NCBI GenBank assembly: GCA_032164295.1
Contig: JAJHTX010000002.1
Location: forward strand, 2,914,001 to 2,978,000
Direction: 5' to 3'
DNA from: Inonotus obliquus
Lineage: Eukaryota; Basidiomycota; Agaricomycetes; Hymenochaetales; Hymenochaetaceae
Length of the DNA stretch: 64,000 nucleotides
Under the pieces are notes generated by a model. The model did no database searches. It was not told where the DNA came from and saw nothing but the letters and a program-made list of their open reading frames with translations. This document shows, piece by piece, positions 47,562 to 58,190 of this stretch; the stretch's first letter is position 1, and every line of letters begins with the position of its first letter. Position numbers and translations under genes: made by a program.

Positions 47562-47901
47562 TCAGTGTTCTCCGCTGGTAGTGGCATATCTGTCTTCAAG
47601 GTCTTCCTGTCCTCCGAAGCCTCCTTCAAAGTCTTTATCGGTGCGCGAAGCTGCTTCTTGAGCGTCGCGATTCATTTGCTCACGAAGGGCCGCGAGCTGT
47701 TCTTGCTCCTGTAAACAACACAATGTGTGCTTTCGTGGAGTGGCTACAATAACGATGAACGTACCTGTTGTCTTGCATACTGAGCCTCTTCGCCCTGTTC
47801 TTTCGCCTTCCAAACACCGTCCTAGGTGAAACCGTTTGGTTATAGGATCTCATTGGCGAAAGTACAATATGATGAAGTACCTGTGCTGTTGTTCCTGACA
47901 T
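47562..47901 (-). CDS. IF1-like ATP synthase inhibitor protein (74 residues)
   Basis: Three exons give MSGTTAQ, DGVWKAKEQGEEAQYARQQ, then EQEQLAALREQMNRDAQEAAS and an acidic tail ending RYATTSGEH. The stretch from KEQGEEAQYARQQ to LREQ matches the inhibitory helix of IF1, which blocks ATP hydrolysis by F1 when membrane potential falls. No mitochondrial presequence follows the ATG at 47901. An in-frame Met at 47979 would add 26 mostly hydrophobic residues and could be a targeting start. The acidic, Gly-rich tail differs from the coiled-coil dimer region of yeast Inh1. Converges with the GH5 gene and diverges from the peptidase gene. Confidence 0.65.
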
Positions 47902-48096
47902 GATTGTTAGATTGAGAGAATATTGCTTTGGCGCTCGAAGTATAAATGTCGTCACATAGCCATAAAAGGCAAAAAGCAAAGCTAAGCACGGCGCTTATAT
48001 TATACGCGAACGCTAATCAATGATCGACTCAACGGGAAACTGCCGAACACCAGACCTCGTCCAACTCGCCTTGAAGATCTTCTCCCACCCTCATCC

Positions 48097-49875
48097 ATGG
48101 CGGAATCCCATTCTCTTGTGGCAGATAGGACACGCAGGCAACAGAATCGTGTCGCAGATAGGGATAAGCTCAGAGATCATGACTTTGTCGATGATGACAC
48201 CTACCGCTCATGGCGTCTGGTGAGTCACTTACACTCGCTCTGCGTCGCTTTCCGTTCACACGTATCTGCAGAGGTTCACGATCCTAATTGTCGTAGCCAT
48301 TCACATCCAAGTATGGCGGACAAGCTGGCCCATTCTCAAAGCCACCTTCATGAGCAAATCGACAACTCCTTCGTTTGAGCATCTAGCGTCACATTGTGCA
48401 GATATCAAACCTATCTCGGCCTCCGAGTTTCTCACACGACAACAATCTCTTGCTGAGACTTTACATACCCTCAACGCATCTGCATATATCGCAGAACCAG
48501 GTGCCAATGCTCAGTTCTTCGGGAACATATCCTCGAGCAACTGGCATCTGTCGGAACGACCGCTATTGCTCATCGTCGCTCCAGAAGTGGGGTCGGATGC
48601 CAAGATCAATCCTCGTGTGTCGGTACTTACACCCTCGTTTGAGGCAACTCGAGCACGTCTGTTATCGATCCCAGCACAGAATAATATCTCGTTTTTCGAG
48701 TGGCAGGAGGATGTTAATCCTTACGAGGTCGCCATTTCTGCCTTCTCCGATAGTCATGGTCCTATTTATGTCGATAACGCCGTCCGAAAGTTTATCGCCG
48801 ATGGACTTGCTGCTGCCCGGCCGGTTCATGATGTGCTTTCCGCCCCTCTGGAAATCCGATCCTTGCGCGAGAGGAAGTCCCCTGCTGAATTAGAAATCCT
48901 TCGTTGTGTAAATGAGGTGAACAGTCTATGCGGACCATTTTTACTTCTTAGCTGAGGAAGAGCGAACAAGGTTACTCTACTGGCTATTCGCGCAGTCAGA
49001 GAGAAGCTTCGGATTGTAAGTCACTCATATGGATTTTATTCGTACTCGTCACGTATCGAAACGAACATATTACCACAGGGAATGCGGGAATCCGAAGCGC
49101 GAACGCTTCTGACCAGAGCCCTTTCCGCTGCGGGGCTATCGAATCCTTTCGTTCTGGGACTCTTTGGAGGTATGGGCGCAATTAACCATCGATAGAATGC
49201 ATTACTCATAGTTCTTCGCATTTAGAAAATGCGGCCTTACCTCACGGAAGCGGCACTGATAGAGTTCTGAGAAAAGAAGACTTCATTCTATTTGATACAG
49301 GGGGGAATTTACACGGCTACAATAGCGATATCACCAGGGTTAGCATACTGACCATCTGGCCTTCTCGACTGGAGCACTGATCGGTTTTCAGACTTTTGCG
49401 CTATCCGAATCGACGATTCCATCGGAACATCTTGAACTATGGTTCGTTGTGCGGGCAGCGCAGTCCGCAGCTCTCAATACGGCACGGGATGGAATCATAA
49501 CTCGAACTGTAGACGAAATAGCCCGTTCGATCATCTCAGAAGCTGGGTACGGCGATTTCTTCACTCACCGTCTAGGGCATGGTACGTGTCATTGGTTGTT
49601 TTAGTTCCTTTGCCCCACCTTTCTTCCGCTCAAAATGCGAAATGACTTCACCTTGAACAGGCCTCGGGCTCGAAGGACACGAAGAACCGTACTTACGGGG
49701 AGGGAGCAATGACGTTATCCGTCCAGGACACGTATTCTCAGATGAGCCGGGCGTGTATATTGAGGGCAAGGTTGGCGTTCGGCACGAGGACCCGTTTTAC
49801 GTCTCCGAGAACGGCACAGCCGTGCTTCTTACTGCAGGTGTCGGCGGCCAGGCCAGTTCTCCGTGGCGGCCATAA
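48097..49875 (+). CDS. Membrane-anchored Xaa-Pro peptidase, M24B family
   Basis: Metallopeptidase that removes N-terminal residues before proline. The N-terminal tail MAESHSLVADRTRR is followed by one membrane helix (RFTILIVVAIHIQVW, about residues 42-56), so it is a type II membrane or vacuolar/secretory form. A creatinase-like N-domain follows (SASEFLTRQQSLAETL). The pita-bread domain carries the metal ligands: Asp in LFDTGG, Asp in YNSDITRTF, His in THRLGHGLGLEGHEEP, Glu in SDEPGVYIEG, and Glu in GVRHEDPFYV. Residues continue to SSPWRP at TAA 49873-49875. About five introns; all ligands present. It shares a 195-bp divergent promoter with the IF1-like gene. Confidence 0.92.
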
Positions 49876-50230
49876 GGCGACTCCGTGTAGCATCGGTGTA
49901 TGATAGTTGATTCTAAAATTCAACTTTCTTTCATGGAGAAAACAATTTCTATTCCACTGTGTACATACACAAAAAACAATAGTATAAGTTATGCATGTCA
50001 GACCCTGCAAGTGTACTAATACATGTTTTAGCTAATCAAAAAAGAACCCCTAAAGATCTATTCTACTGTACTACTGCAAGCGAAGGGGCTTGAAGAACGA
50101 CAAAGCGGTGCACAACAAAAGGACAACAATGTACAGGAGGATATAAGGCAATGACTCGAAGCGTAATATTCGTAACTGTCCTCGTGAAAGGTATAGTTAT
50201 TTTCTGTTGTTTGGGGAAGAATCGAGCAGG
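49876..50230. other. Convergent 3' intergenic region
   Basis: AT-rich spacer between the peptidase and MFS transporter stop codons. No gene seen. Confidence 0.5.
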
Positions 50231-52153
50231 CTAATGGGATGCGAGCATACTCGTGTCGACGTCGCCGGTGACAGTCTTTGGGTCGTCCGGGATAGTATAA
50301 GAGTGTAGCCAGGCGAGGAGGGAGACACCTAGCATAATGATCATCCAGAGGTTTCCACCTAGAAGGTTGTGGTCCACTGAGAAAGCGAAGAGACAACTTA
50401 AGGTAACAAGTTAGCCTCGAAATCACACATGATTCGCCGGGTTTAACGAAGAAAGGAACAAACCTGACAAAGGCGGGAGCAATAGCGCGAGAGAAGCACT
50501 GACAAAACTGGGCGAGCCCATTTGCTGAACCTAGAGACGATGGTCCAGGCGCATGCTCTTTGACGAGAATCATGTTCAGCCTATCAGGGCAAGCATTAGA
50601 TGAAGCATACAGAACTAGTTGGTAAATCACTTACGAGAAAGCGAGACAAGCAACACGACTGAGTGCTAAGGCGATTGCGATTCCGAACCACAATAGCACC
50701 CGGACATGAGAAGCAATGTCAGCTTTAGTAGCCTCGGTGGTGCCACTCCGAGCTATCCAGTTAAGCGGAGGCAGCAGGAGAAACGACAAAGGCCACAGGC
50801 CCATGCACGCCATATACAGCTTCGCGCAAGAGACTCTACGAAGCAAGGCAGGCATGAAGACAATCTGGATCAAGGCGGAAGAAACTCCAGCAACGGCAAG
50901 TGCATATCCTATCTGAGAGACCTGCAAAGAAGTCAACAAACATACTACAGTCTGCGGCCTGATGGACACTCACAGAGAATGAGAGTCCTCCCGATTTGAT
51001 TGGAGAATAGCAGAATAGAACGAAAACGACGTCAAAGGCTGAACCAACGAAACTCAGAGCGCACCCTGAAAAGCATATTGCACGCATGACGGGTATCTGC
51101 AACAGCTTACTTGCACATGGACTCGGATGGTGCTCGTTTGCTGTGCGATCGCCATGCTCGGCTACTCCGTAAGAAATCGAATATTCCCGTTTTAACAGCA
51201 TTTGGCCCGTCTTGGTCTGTAACGTCTGAATGGGATGTTAGGCATGGGCATATCGAGAAATTCATGGGGACGCACTTCCTCAAGGTAGAAATAGCCGACA
51301 AGGACGGTCAGAAGTGTTGCGCATGCAACAATGAAGCAAGGAAGGAAATAAGGGAAGGAGTTGAAGAAAGAAGTCGCGAACCAGGTGGGATACTTTTGTG
51401 CTGCGTTTGAGAACGTGCCGCCTATCAAGGGTCTAACAGCAGTGTGAGCCATATATGTTCATTCGAAAAGAAATTCATAATCATACCCAACGATGACACC
51501 CAAGGGCCAGCAAAGACCGTAAATAGGATAGGCAATAGCTTGATTCGACGAGTCGGTGAGCTCGCCCAGGACAGAATGCATGACGGCAACGTTTCCCGAG
51601 AACAGTCCGGCTAACATGAGTGATTAAGAATGAAATTAATTGCTTCAGGAACAGCCAGGTTCTTGAACCCACCTAGTGCCCTAGAAAGAAGGACGCCCGC
51701 AAGGGTCTTCACAACGCCCAACCACAGAGTTGAGATGGCTATGCCCAAAGTCCCGATCAGGATGATAGGTTTCCTTCCTACTCTGTCGGAAAGGCTTGCC
51801 CAGTGATAGATCGATACAAGTTGAGCAAGAGCGAAGACACTCTCCTAAAAGGGTAATTAGAACTATGACGCATATATCGATGAACTGAGACGTACGACTA
51901 TGCCACTGTAGAAACCGGTCCTCGACGGCTCTGCTACGCCAAATCTCTCCATCATCTCATTGACATACGGAAAGATTTGAGTAAATGCAATAGGGTCGGC
52001 TAGTCGAAGGGCGCATAGGGTAGCTAGTTGCCTCTTGGGTAAAGGACTCTGGTAGTGACGTCGTTGACGGTTCTCTTCTGCATCGTACAAGAGAGGACGG
52101 GTCTCATCGACATCGCAGTTGGAGTTCTGTTCATTGATTAAATCTGCTGCCAT
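50231..52153 (-). CDS. MFS transporter, DHA1 type (ZIFL-like)
   Basis: Polytopic H+-coupled transporter of about 500 residues. The start at 52153 gives an acidic cytosolic tail (MAADLINEQNSNCDVDETRPLL) and LPKRQLATLCALRLADPIAFTQIFPYVNEMM, the form typical of fungal ZIFL-like and general-substrate MFS proteins. Motif A follows: HWASLSDRVGRKP. Next are LGIAISTLWLGV, LSRALAGLFSGNVAVMHSVLGEL, GVIVGPLIGGTF and the long loop after YPTWFATSFFNSFPYFLPC. The second half has SQIGYALAVAGVSSALIQIVF. The last helix MIIMLGVSLLAWLHSY is followed by DDPKTVTGDVDTSMLASH. About ten introns. Substrate unknown; nothing in its neighbourhood suggests one. Confidence 0.88.
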
Positions 52154-52242
52154 GGATGATAATGAGGAAAAGAAAATACGACGACCTGCGACGATGGGCT
52201 GGCAAGAGACAACCAAGGAGTGAACTTTCTATCATCTAAACT

Positions 52243-52251
52243 TTTTATATA
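52243..52251 (-). promoter_or_regulatory. TATA box of the MFS gene
   Basis: Reads TATATAAAA on the minus strand, about 90 bp upstream of the ATG at 52153. Confidence 0.5.
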
Positions 52252-52298
52252 GAGAAAGACCGGCCTCGGCCCGGACAACCAGACTGGCCATGTGACTT

Positions 52299-52306
52299 TC
52301 ACGTGA
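52299..52306. promoter_or_regulatory. E-box palindrome TCACGTGA
   Basis: Lies between the MFS gene (start 52153) and the divergent gene starting at 52404, about 50 bp upstream of the MFS TATA box and 98 bp from the other start codon. It could serve either gene. Confidence 0.4.
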
Positions 52307-52403
52307 TATCCGGCGAAATCCGAACTATGGACTGAATTGGGAGTCGGTCTAATCGCTGTGTGTGCAATGCAATTTGCCCCCACCTTCTACTACTACTCCC
52401 ACC

Positions 52404-53287
52404 ATGTCTGACAACTTTGTTCTTGTTGCGCCGCGTCCACTCCGTGTCGACTCTTTTTCTCAACGTGCTTCCTTCTCCCCGGTAGCCAGGATGTTATCTC
52501 CTCCTGTAGAAGTCCGCAATCGTGTAAAGCTTCCCGAGGACGAAGGCCAGCCAGTCGACACCAATGACGATGTACCACCATCCTCTGGCAGGAATACCGC
52601 TTCTCCTCGGTAAGTTCATTTCTTGCACTCACAGTTCAGGAGGAGACCATGCTGCCTTGCTCTAACCGTCCTCATTAATTATGCTCGCATCTAATGATCA
52701 CTAATTTATCTACTTCCTCGCTTTATTCAGACTTAATTTGTCCCCCGAGGCACTCGAAGAGTTCCTCTCTATCCTTCGCCCTTCACTCTTTACACCAACT
52801 TCACCAACTTTTCGTGCTCGCCGCAATGAATCATCAGGCTTAACCGTGCCCTTGGAACGTCCACAGGGCCTTAGACATCGTGACGGTACTCACAGCAGCC
52901 CTTCGCTTAGTTCTGTCAATGTTGAGGATCGGGATAGCTTGCCCGGATCTGACAGCATAGGTATTGCCTCTGATGGCCGTCAAGGTGTAGATAACGACCA
53001 CCCTCTCGGAAGACTGTGGTGCATTCCTGGTATTCTTGGTAAGCGATATGATCACCAGCTTTCGTCAAGAGTCTCTCGTTGACATCTTTACTTCAGAGTC
53101 TCCTGTTTCCCGTACGCACACGCGCAACCCCTTCCAGCGTCACCCATCGTACGATACGGCCTTGTCGGGTGTATTCACAACTCATTTATCTCCGTCACTC
53201 CTTCCACTCCCTCCGTCTCCGCCACCAGCTCCTCTCAGCCTCTCCCCGCCCGCACTCTCTGCAGATTCTGAGGTTTCAGACACATGA
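52404..53287 (+). CDS. Ser/Pro-rich disordered protein, unknown function
   Basis: Three exons. The first (to about 52611) reads MSDNFVLVAPRPLRVDSFSQ and ends NTASPR. The second starts LNLSPEALEEFLSILRPSLF, the only stretch that looks like a folded helix, and continues with SSGLTVPLERPQGLRHRDG and HPLGRLWCIPGIL. The third gives SPVSRTHTRNPFQRHPSYDTAL and a Pro-rich tail (LPLPPSPPPAPLSLSPP). About 245 residues, largely low complexity, with no membrane segment or signal peptide. I do not recognise a family. Several S/T-P sites suggest phosphorylation. Consistent splice borders and a start next to a CT-rich leader support a real gene. Confidence 0.6.
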
Positions 53288-53779
53288 TCTCCTAATGCCA
53301 CCGTAATGCTTTGCTTGAAGCTCTATACCATTCATTCACCCATTGGTTGGAACATAGGCCTGTGTCGCCACTACGACTGTATTTTGTAAACGGATTTTCT
53401 TGTTTGGTTTGTATCAGCATATCGGAGGGCAGTTGGTGCTTGTCTTCTACATCCATTACGTTCATTGACTATAGCTATCCGTACCCTAATGTTGTGCTTT
53501 CTGATCAGTAATTATTGGTCCACGTGTACTCTCTTCTCATCATTTAGCTCTCTCGCACTCCTTGACACATCGGGTCGCAGCGCATCTGTTCATTAATAGT
53601 CCTCTAGCTGCAATGCTCATACCTGTTCCTTGAATCTTAACGAGTGTCGATCAGCTATGCGACCCCCGAAGCTAACTAACCGCCGGGGTATAGTCCCTCG
53701 ATAATAAGTATTACAAGTTAAAGATGATTTATACCCAAGAATACGAAATAGAAACCCTCGCGAATGGTGAAAATAGGTC
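53288..53779. other. Convergent 3' intergenic region
   Basis: Spacer between the stop of the disordered-protein gene and that of the acyl-CoA synthetase. No gene or repeat seen. Confidence 0.5.
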
Positions 53780-56647
53780 CTAAAGCTTTGGAGTTTCCTC
53801 CTTCGATGCAGGTGCAACCGCGGAATGCGAGTACAGCCCGTCCAGGACATCTGCATACCTGGCTTTGACGTCCCGCCTGCAAAGATGTTTCCATATAGAT
53901 TATAAGCAAAGGGATAGAAGTGACTCGATGGAAGGACGAACCTTCTAACTTTCATTGTCGGAGTCATCATGTTGTTATCGACCGTGAATGCCTCAAGTGT
54001 AACATGAATCTTTTTGACGGTTTCGAATCTACGACGACGTTCATGAGTATCATCACGTACGTAGAAGAGTTTGCGCGGGCGGAAACTAGCATACCCTTTC
54101 AGACCTGCATTCTTTGCCTCCTTTGACATTTCATCAAAGATTGCCTGCACCACCTTGGAATCCTTGATCGCATCGCTGAGAGCCGCAGAGTCGTCTGCTG
54201 CCACCGGCTTCTCTTGAACTCTGCTCACAAGTGCTGCCAGCTGAACTGGATCTGGCACAACAATTCCAACGAGATGATCCTTGAGGGAGTCTCCGTGCAC
54301 ATAGATCTGCGCAATGATCGGGTTCAGGCCATACACATTTTCTATCTTTTCGAGCGCAACGTATTCGCCTTGAGAGAGCTTCATGATATTCTATATCAAA
54401 AGTAACAATGCTTAGCGAGAACGTTCTCGGGATCAATGAGTCCACCCACCTTTATGCGGTCAATGATCTTCACTCGTCCGCTGCCGTCGATTTCGCCGAC
54501 GTCTCCTGTGTGTAACCAACCTTCGTCGTCTAGAGCTTCGCGCGTGTTCTCCTCGTCTTTATAGTAACCGATGAAAACGTGCTCTCCCCGGATGCAGATC
54601 TCGCCGCGAGGATTGGGTTTGTCTTCAGAAGTATAGTTCATTGAAGGCACATCCACTAGCTTCACCTCAGTGCAAGGCTGAGGGGCGCCGACGGTGCCAC
54701 CGCTCGTAGCATCTCCCGACCAAGTACGAGTTGAAGTGGCACAGTTCTCCGTCATACCATACCCTGATGATTCCATTAGTCGTGCAATTACGCTTTATAC
54801 AACAAGATCTTGCCTTCTACGACATCGCAGGAAAACGCAATACGGAGGAAGTCCATTACCTCCGAACTAAGTGGTGCAGACCCCGACGTCAACAGCATAA
54901 TGTTACCACCAAGCACGGCTTGGACTTTTCGGAACACAAGCCTATCCCAAAAGGCATGTGTATTGTCGCCAGTCTCTCGGAGTTTCTTCAACTTAGCATC
55001 GACAGCACTACGGAAGAGGAACCCTTTCAAACCAGGAACTTGTGCCGTTGCCATTACGGTTTGATATATCCTATTGAGAATACGTGGGACTGACGGGAAG
55101 ACATTTGGTCTAAGGATCCTCAAGTCTTCAAGAAGCCGCAACGGATCTCCAGTGAAGAAACCGATTGCTCCTCCCGTGGCGGTCACGACTAAGATGTTCA
55201 TCCGCTGAAGTCGAGATGAGAAGGTGGGCCGAAAACCTGATATGTGAGCTCACCTCATAAATGTGAGCCAGAGGCAAATACGATATTTCGACGCCTTTCT
55301 CTTCAATGTAAATTCCGTGGAGGTTGGACACGGTTGTGGCAACAAGATTACCATGTGTCAGGAGAGCGCCTAACAAAGGACAGTTGTCACTTATGTATAA
55401 TGTATATTGATAACGAGATTGTGCCGATGTTTACCTTTAGGGTTGCCGGTGGTCCCCTTGAACGCTCAAGTCAGATTGATCATCCTTCATTTCAATGACT
55501 CTAAGGGGCTTACTGAGGTATAACAGATGGTTGCAATCTGCTCTGGTGTCGCAGGCAAAGGGTCTATCCTGTTGACCTTCCCGAATTCCTCCACTACAAT
55601 ACACGTAAGTACCATGCGTAGCCAGATATCACGGGCCAAATCAACTGACATTCTCGAAGTTCCTTGACTTGCACATCTAGTGTGTTTCCCCATGACGTCA
55701 AAACCTGCTTCGTTTCGTCTGAAAGGTCGTCTATCGAAACGATCATGCGAAGTACGGGAGTCCGAGCCTTAAATGTCAGAAGTTGTGGGATATGTTGCAG
55801 CGACGCAAATATTACAGTCAAATTTGCATGACCGATGCTGTGACAAACGTTAGTGTGGAAGCTTGGAACATGAAGCAATAGGATAATCACATGAATTCTG
55901 CAGAGGGAACATAAACATTATGCCGAGCTTATCGTAAAAGGCTCATGGACTCACCGACAGAGTCCTTTCCCAACGTGTCATACAAGCTGACACTAACTTT
56001 ACTGTATGCGTTTATAGCCAAGTCAATAATCTGCCATTCTAATATGTCCGAAAGGTAGAAGTGGCAGGTCAGAGGTACGCATCAAACGCTCGATGTAAAC
56101 AGTAAACACGCACCTGGCCTGTTCTGACTCCAAATGCCAACTGTCTGCAGCTCACCACCGCCCAGGTCACCGTCCGTAAAGAGCTTGTGCAAAGCACTCC
56201 CAAGGTTACGCCGGCGTTCGTCAACCTGCGAGTATGTCTCCCATACATAATGTTCCGCGAACTTGAGAGGTTTCTTGGACACGACCGGTCTATGTCCAAG
56301 ATATTTGTCGTTTGCCGAATACCTCATCCCAAGCTCAAAGACGTCCGGTAGGACACGGACATGCGGTTGCTCTGCTACCGGCTTGTAACCCCAAGCACCT
56401 GGTTGCGGAGACATCGGTCAAACAACATCTAAAACGGAAGCGAAAAGAGAAATAGTTAACCATTTCTGTAGTGAGCTATTTGGGATGAAAACGCGTTTAG
56501 TTTGTCGATGACAATGAAAATGGAAGAAGTGTGCGCACCCGTCTGACCGGGTTTACGTGTTCCAGCTACCGGAACACCCTGTTTTGAAAAGTCAAGATTC
56601 TCTGGCCATTGGTGTTCAAGGGGAGTGTGCACGAATGAAGTGAACAT
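53780..56647 (-). CDS. Long-chain fatty acid-CoA ligase (Faa1-type)
   Basis: Activates fatty acids to acyl-CoA. The true start is 56647 (MFTSFVHTPLEHQWPEN), upstream of the longest frame, because splicing joins DFSKQGVPVAGTRKPGQT, AHYRNG and AWGYKPVAEQPHVRVL, a block typical of fungal long-chain synthetases. Then come QTVGIWSQNRPEWQ, the AMP loop CYTSGTTGNPKGALLTHGNL (its first residues lie on a separate exon), YLPLAHIYE, FPSVPRILNRIY, LLTSGSAPLSSEVMDFLR, the adenylate motif GYGMTENCATS, GWLHTGDVGEIDGSGRVKIIDRIK, and KLSQGEYVALEKIENVYG near the catalytic C-terminal Lys region. It ends EETPKL at TAG 53780-53782. About 690 residues and ten introns. The C-terminus has no PTS1. Confidence 0.94.
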
Positions 56648-57075
56648 GTTGGTGATGGTAGGAGAGAAAGAATACTGGGGAGACAAGAGCAACGCCGAGC
56701 TCGGGGACGTCCTCTAGAAACGGTATAAATAATCAGATGTTAACGGATGCCAACCCTTTCCAAAATAGAATAATGCACCGGTGATGATCCAATCATGCGC
56801 GCCAAGTTTCCTTTCACGTGCACCGCATCATCACTCAAGCTACCGCGCATCTCGCTTACTAACTAAGTTACTATGTCCTACCGCGCATTCGCTTACTTTG
56901 TCGTACCTCAGTTCGACTCTCACGTTCAGCCCAGAAATTCAGCACCGTCAACACTCCATAGTTGTTGAAAGAACATTAACAGATGAATTAGCGTAGAACA
57001 ATAAGGCCGTTTGTACATCACATTCAATACACAGAATCAGATTCAGAATCAAACAACACTCGATCGTTTTCGTCC
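56648..57075. other. Intergenic, acyl-CoA ligase promoter side
   Basis: Contains a CACGTG core near 56814 and polypyrimidine tracts; no gene is recognisable. Confidence 0.4.
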
Positions 57076-58190
57076 TCAAGGAGCGCTGAGGACGATCTGA
57101 AACAGACGTTAAAGTTCACCCTGAAGAAGATAGGAATGATTAAATTGGACTTACGTTCATGAACTGCTCATAATTGATCGTAATCCAGCCATCGCGATCT
57201 GTATCCATCCTACACGGCCATAAGACCAGGATAACGAAAATGAACTATCTGCAAGCTCACCTTTGGAATGATTCCGTTAATGTCTTCACAACAACACAAG
57301 CTCGTACGAAGCGATCAAAGGTGATACCCGGAGGAGGGCCATAGGACGACGTGGGCGGTTTCGCTAATAACCATTAATCGAAATGTACAACAGAGGTACA
57401 ACAATTCATAACCAACCGTATTTCTGCTCGATAAGCATAAGGATTTGTGGTGTTAGGTTATACCCAAAGCTACGAAGTGCATTCGCAAGTTCATGGCCAT
57501 CGATCGATCCGGAGCGGTCTAAGTGATAGGATGAGACATGCCAGCGCTAGATTCTGAGTACACGCACCGACATCAAAATGCCGAAAGACGTTTTGCCAAT
57601 CGGAAATATACTTCCATAAGCCGGCAAATTCTGTATACAGGTCAAAGAGCCGCACATCAGAATATCTCTCGTGATCAAAGAAACGTACCATTGAAACCGA
57701 TAGTGCCGCTGCGGTCAGTGTCCTGGATTCGAATTCATTTACAAGGTGCTAATTATAATTCCCATATAAAGCACGTACAAATATGCCCAACAGCATCTTG
57801 ACCTGACAATACACAATTTAAACACGGACTAGTTTGGAATTTCACAATACTCACCGTGTCCAGATCAAAGTCTAATCGAAAAATTTCAGATTGAGCCTCC
57901 TGCATACAGGCCAGAAAACAATTAACTCACTTGACCAATCGCCTAGTGTTCATAGGTGAGTATATGCGCACATCGGAGATGCCTCATGCTCACATACCAT
58001 TTACTAATGCGGACTGGAGCTCCGTCGCACTGATCGAGCCGGAGCGATCTGTGTCAACGGACGAGAACCACTGCCACAATTGTGGGTCTGCGCCAGGGGG
58101 AGGACCTCTGTACGAATGATGACGTGCAGGCTGACCGCCATATCCATAGCCAGGCTGGTGACCATAGTTGAGGGACTGGTGGTGAAGCAT
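57076..58190 (-). CDS. PEF1: Penta-EF-hand calcium-binding protein (Pef1/ALG-2 type)
   Basis: Calcium-sensing adaptor. The start at 58190 gives MLHHQSLNYGHQPGYGYGGQ, the Gly/Tyr/Pro-rich flexible tail of the family. EF1 is SSVDTDRSGSISATELQSAL. EF2 to EF5 follow across many short exons: MLMGIFDTDRSGTIGFNEFAGLWKYI in consensus form after splicing, VFRHFDVDRSGSIDGHELANAL, PPGITFDRFVRACVVVKTLTESF, and FQRMDTDRDGWITINYEQFM. It ends NIVLSAP at TGA 57076-57078. Acidic loop residues D-x-D-R-S-G are intact in EF1-EF3; EF4 and EF5 are weaker, as usual for the dimerising hand. About 210 residues. ALG-2 relatives bind ESCRT and COPII partners; the fungal role is by analogy. Confidence 0.93.
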
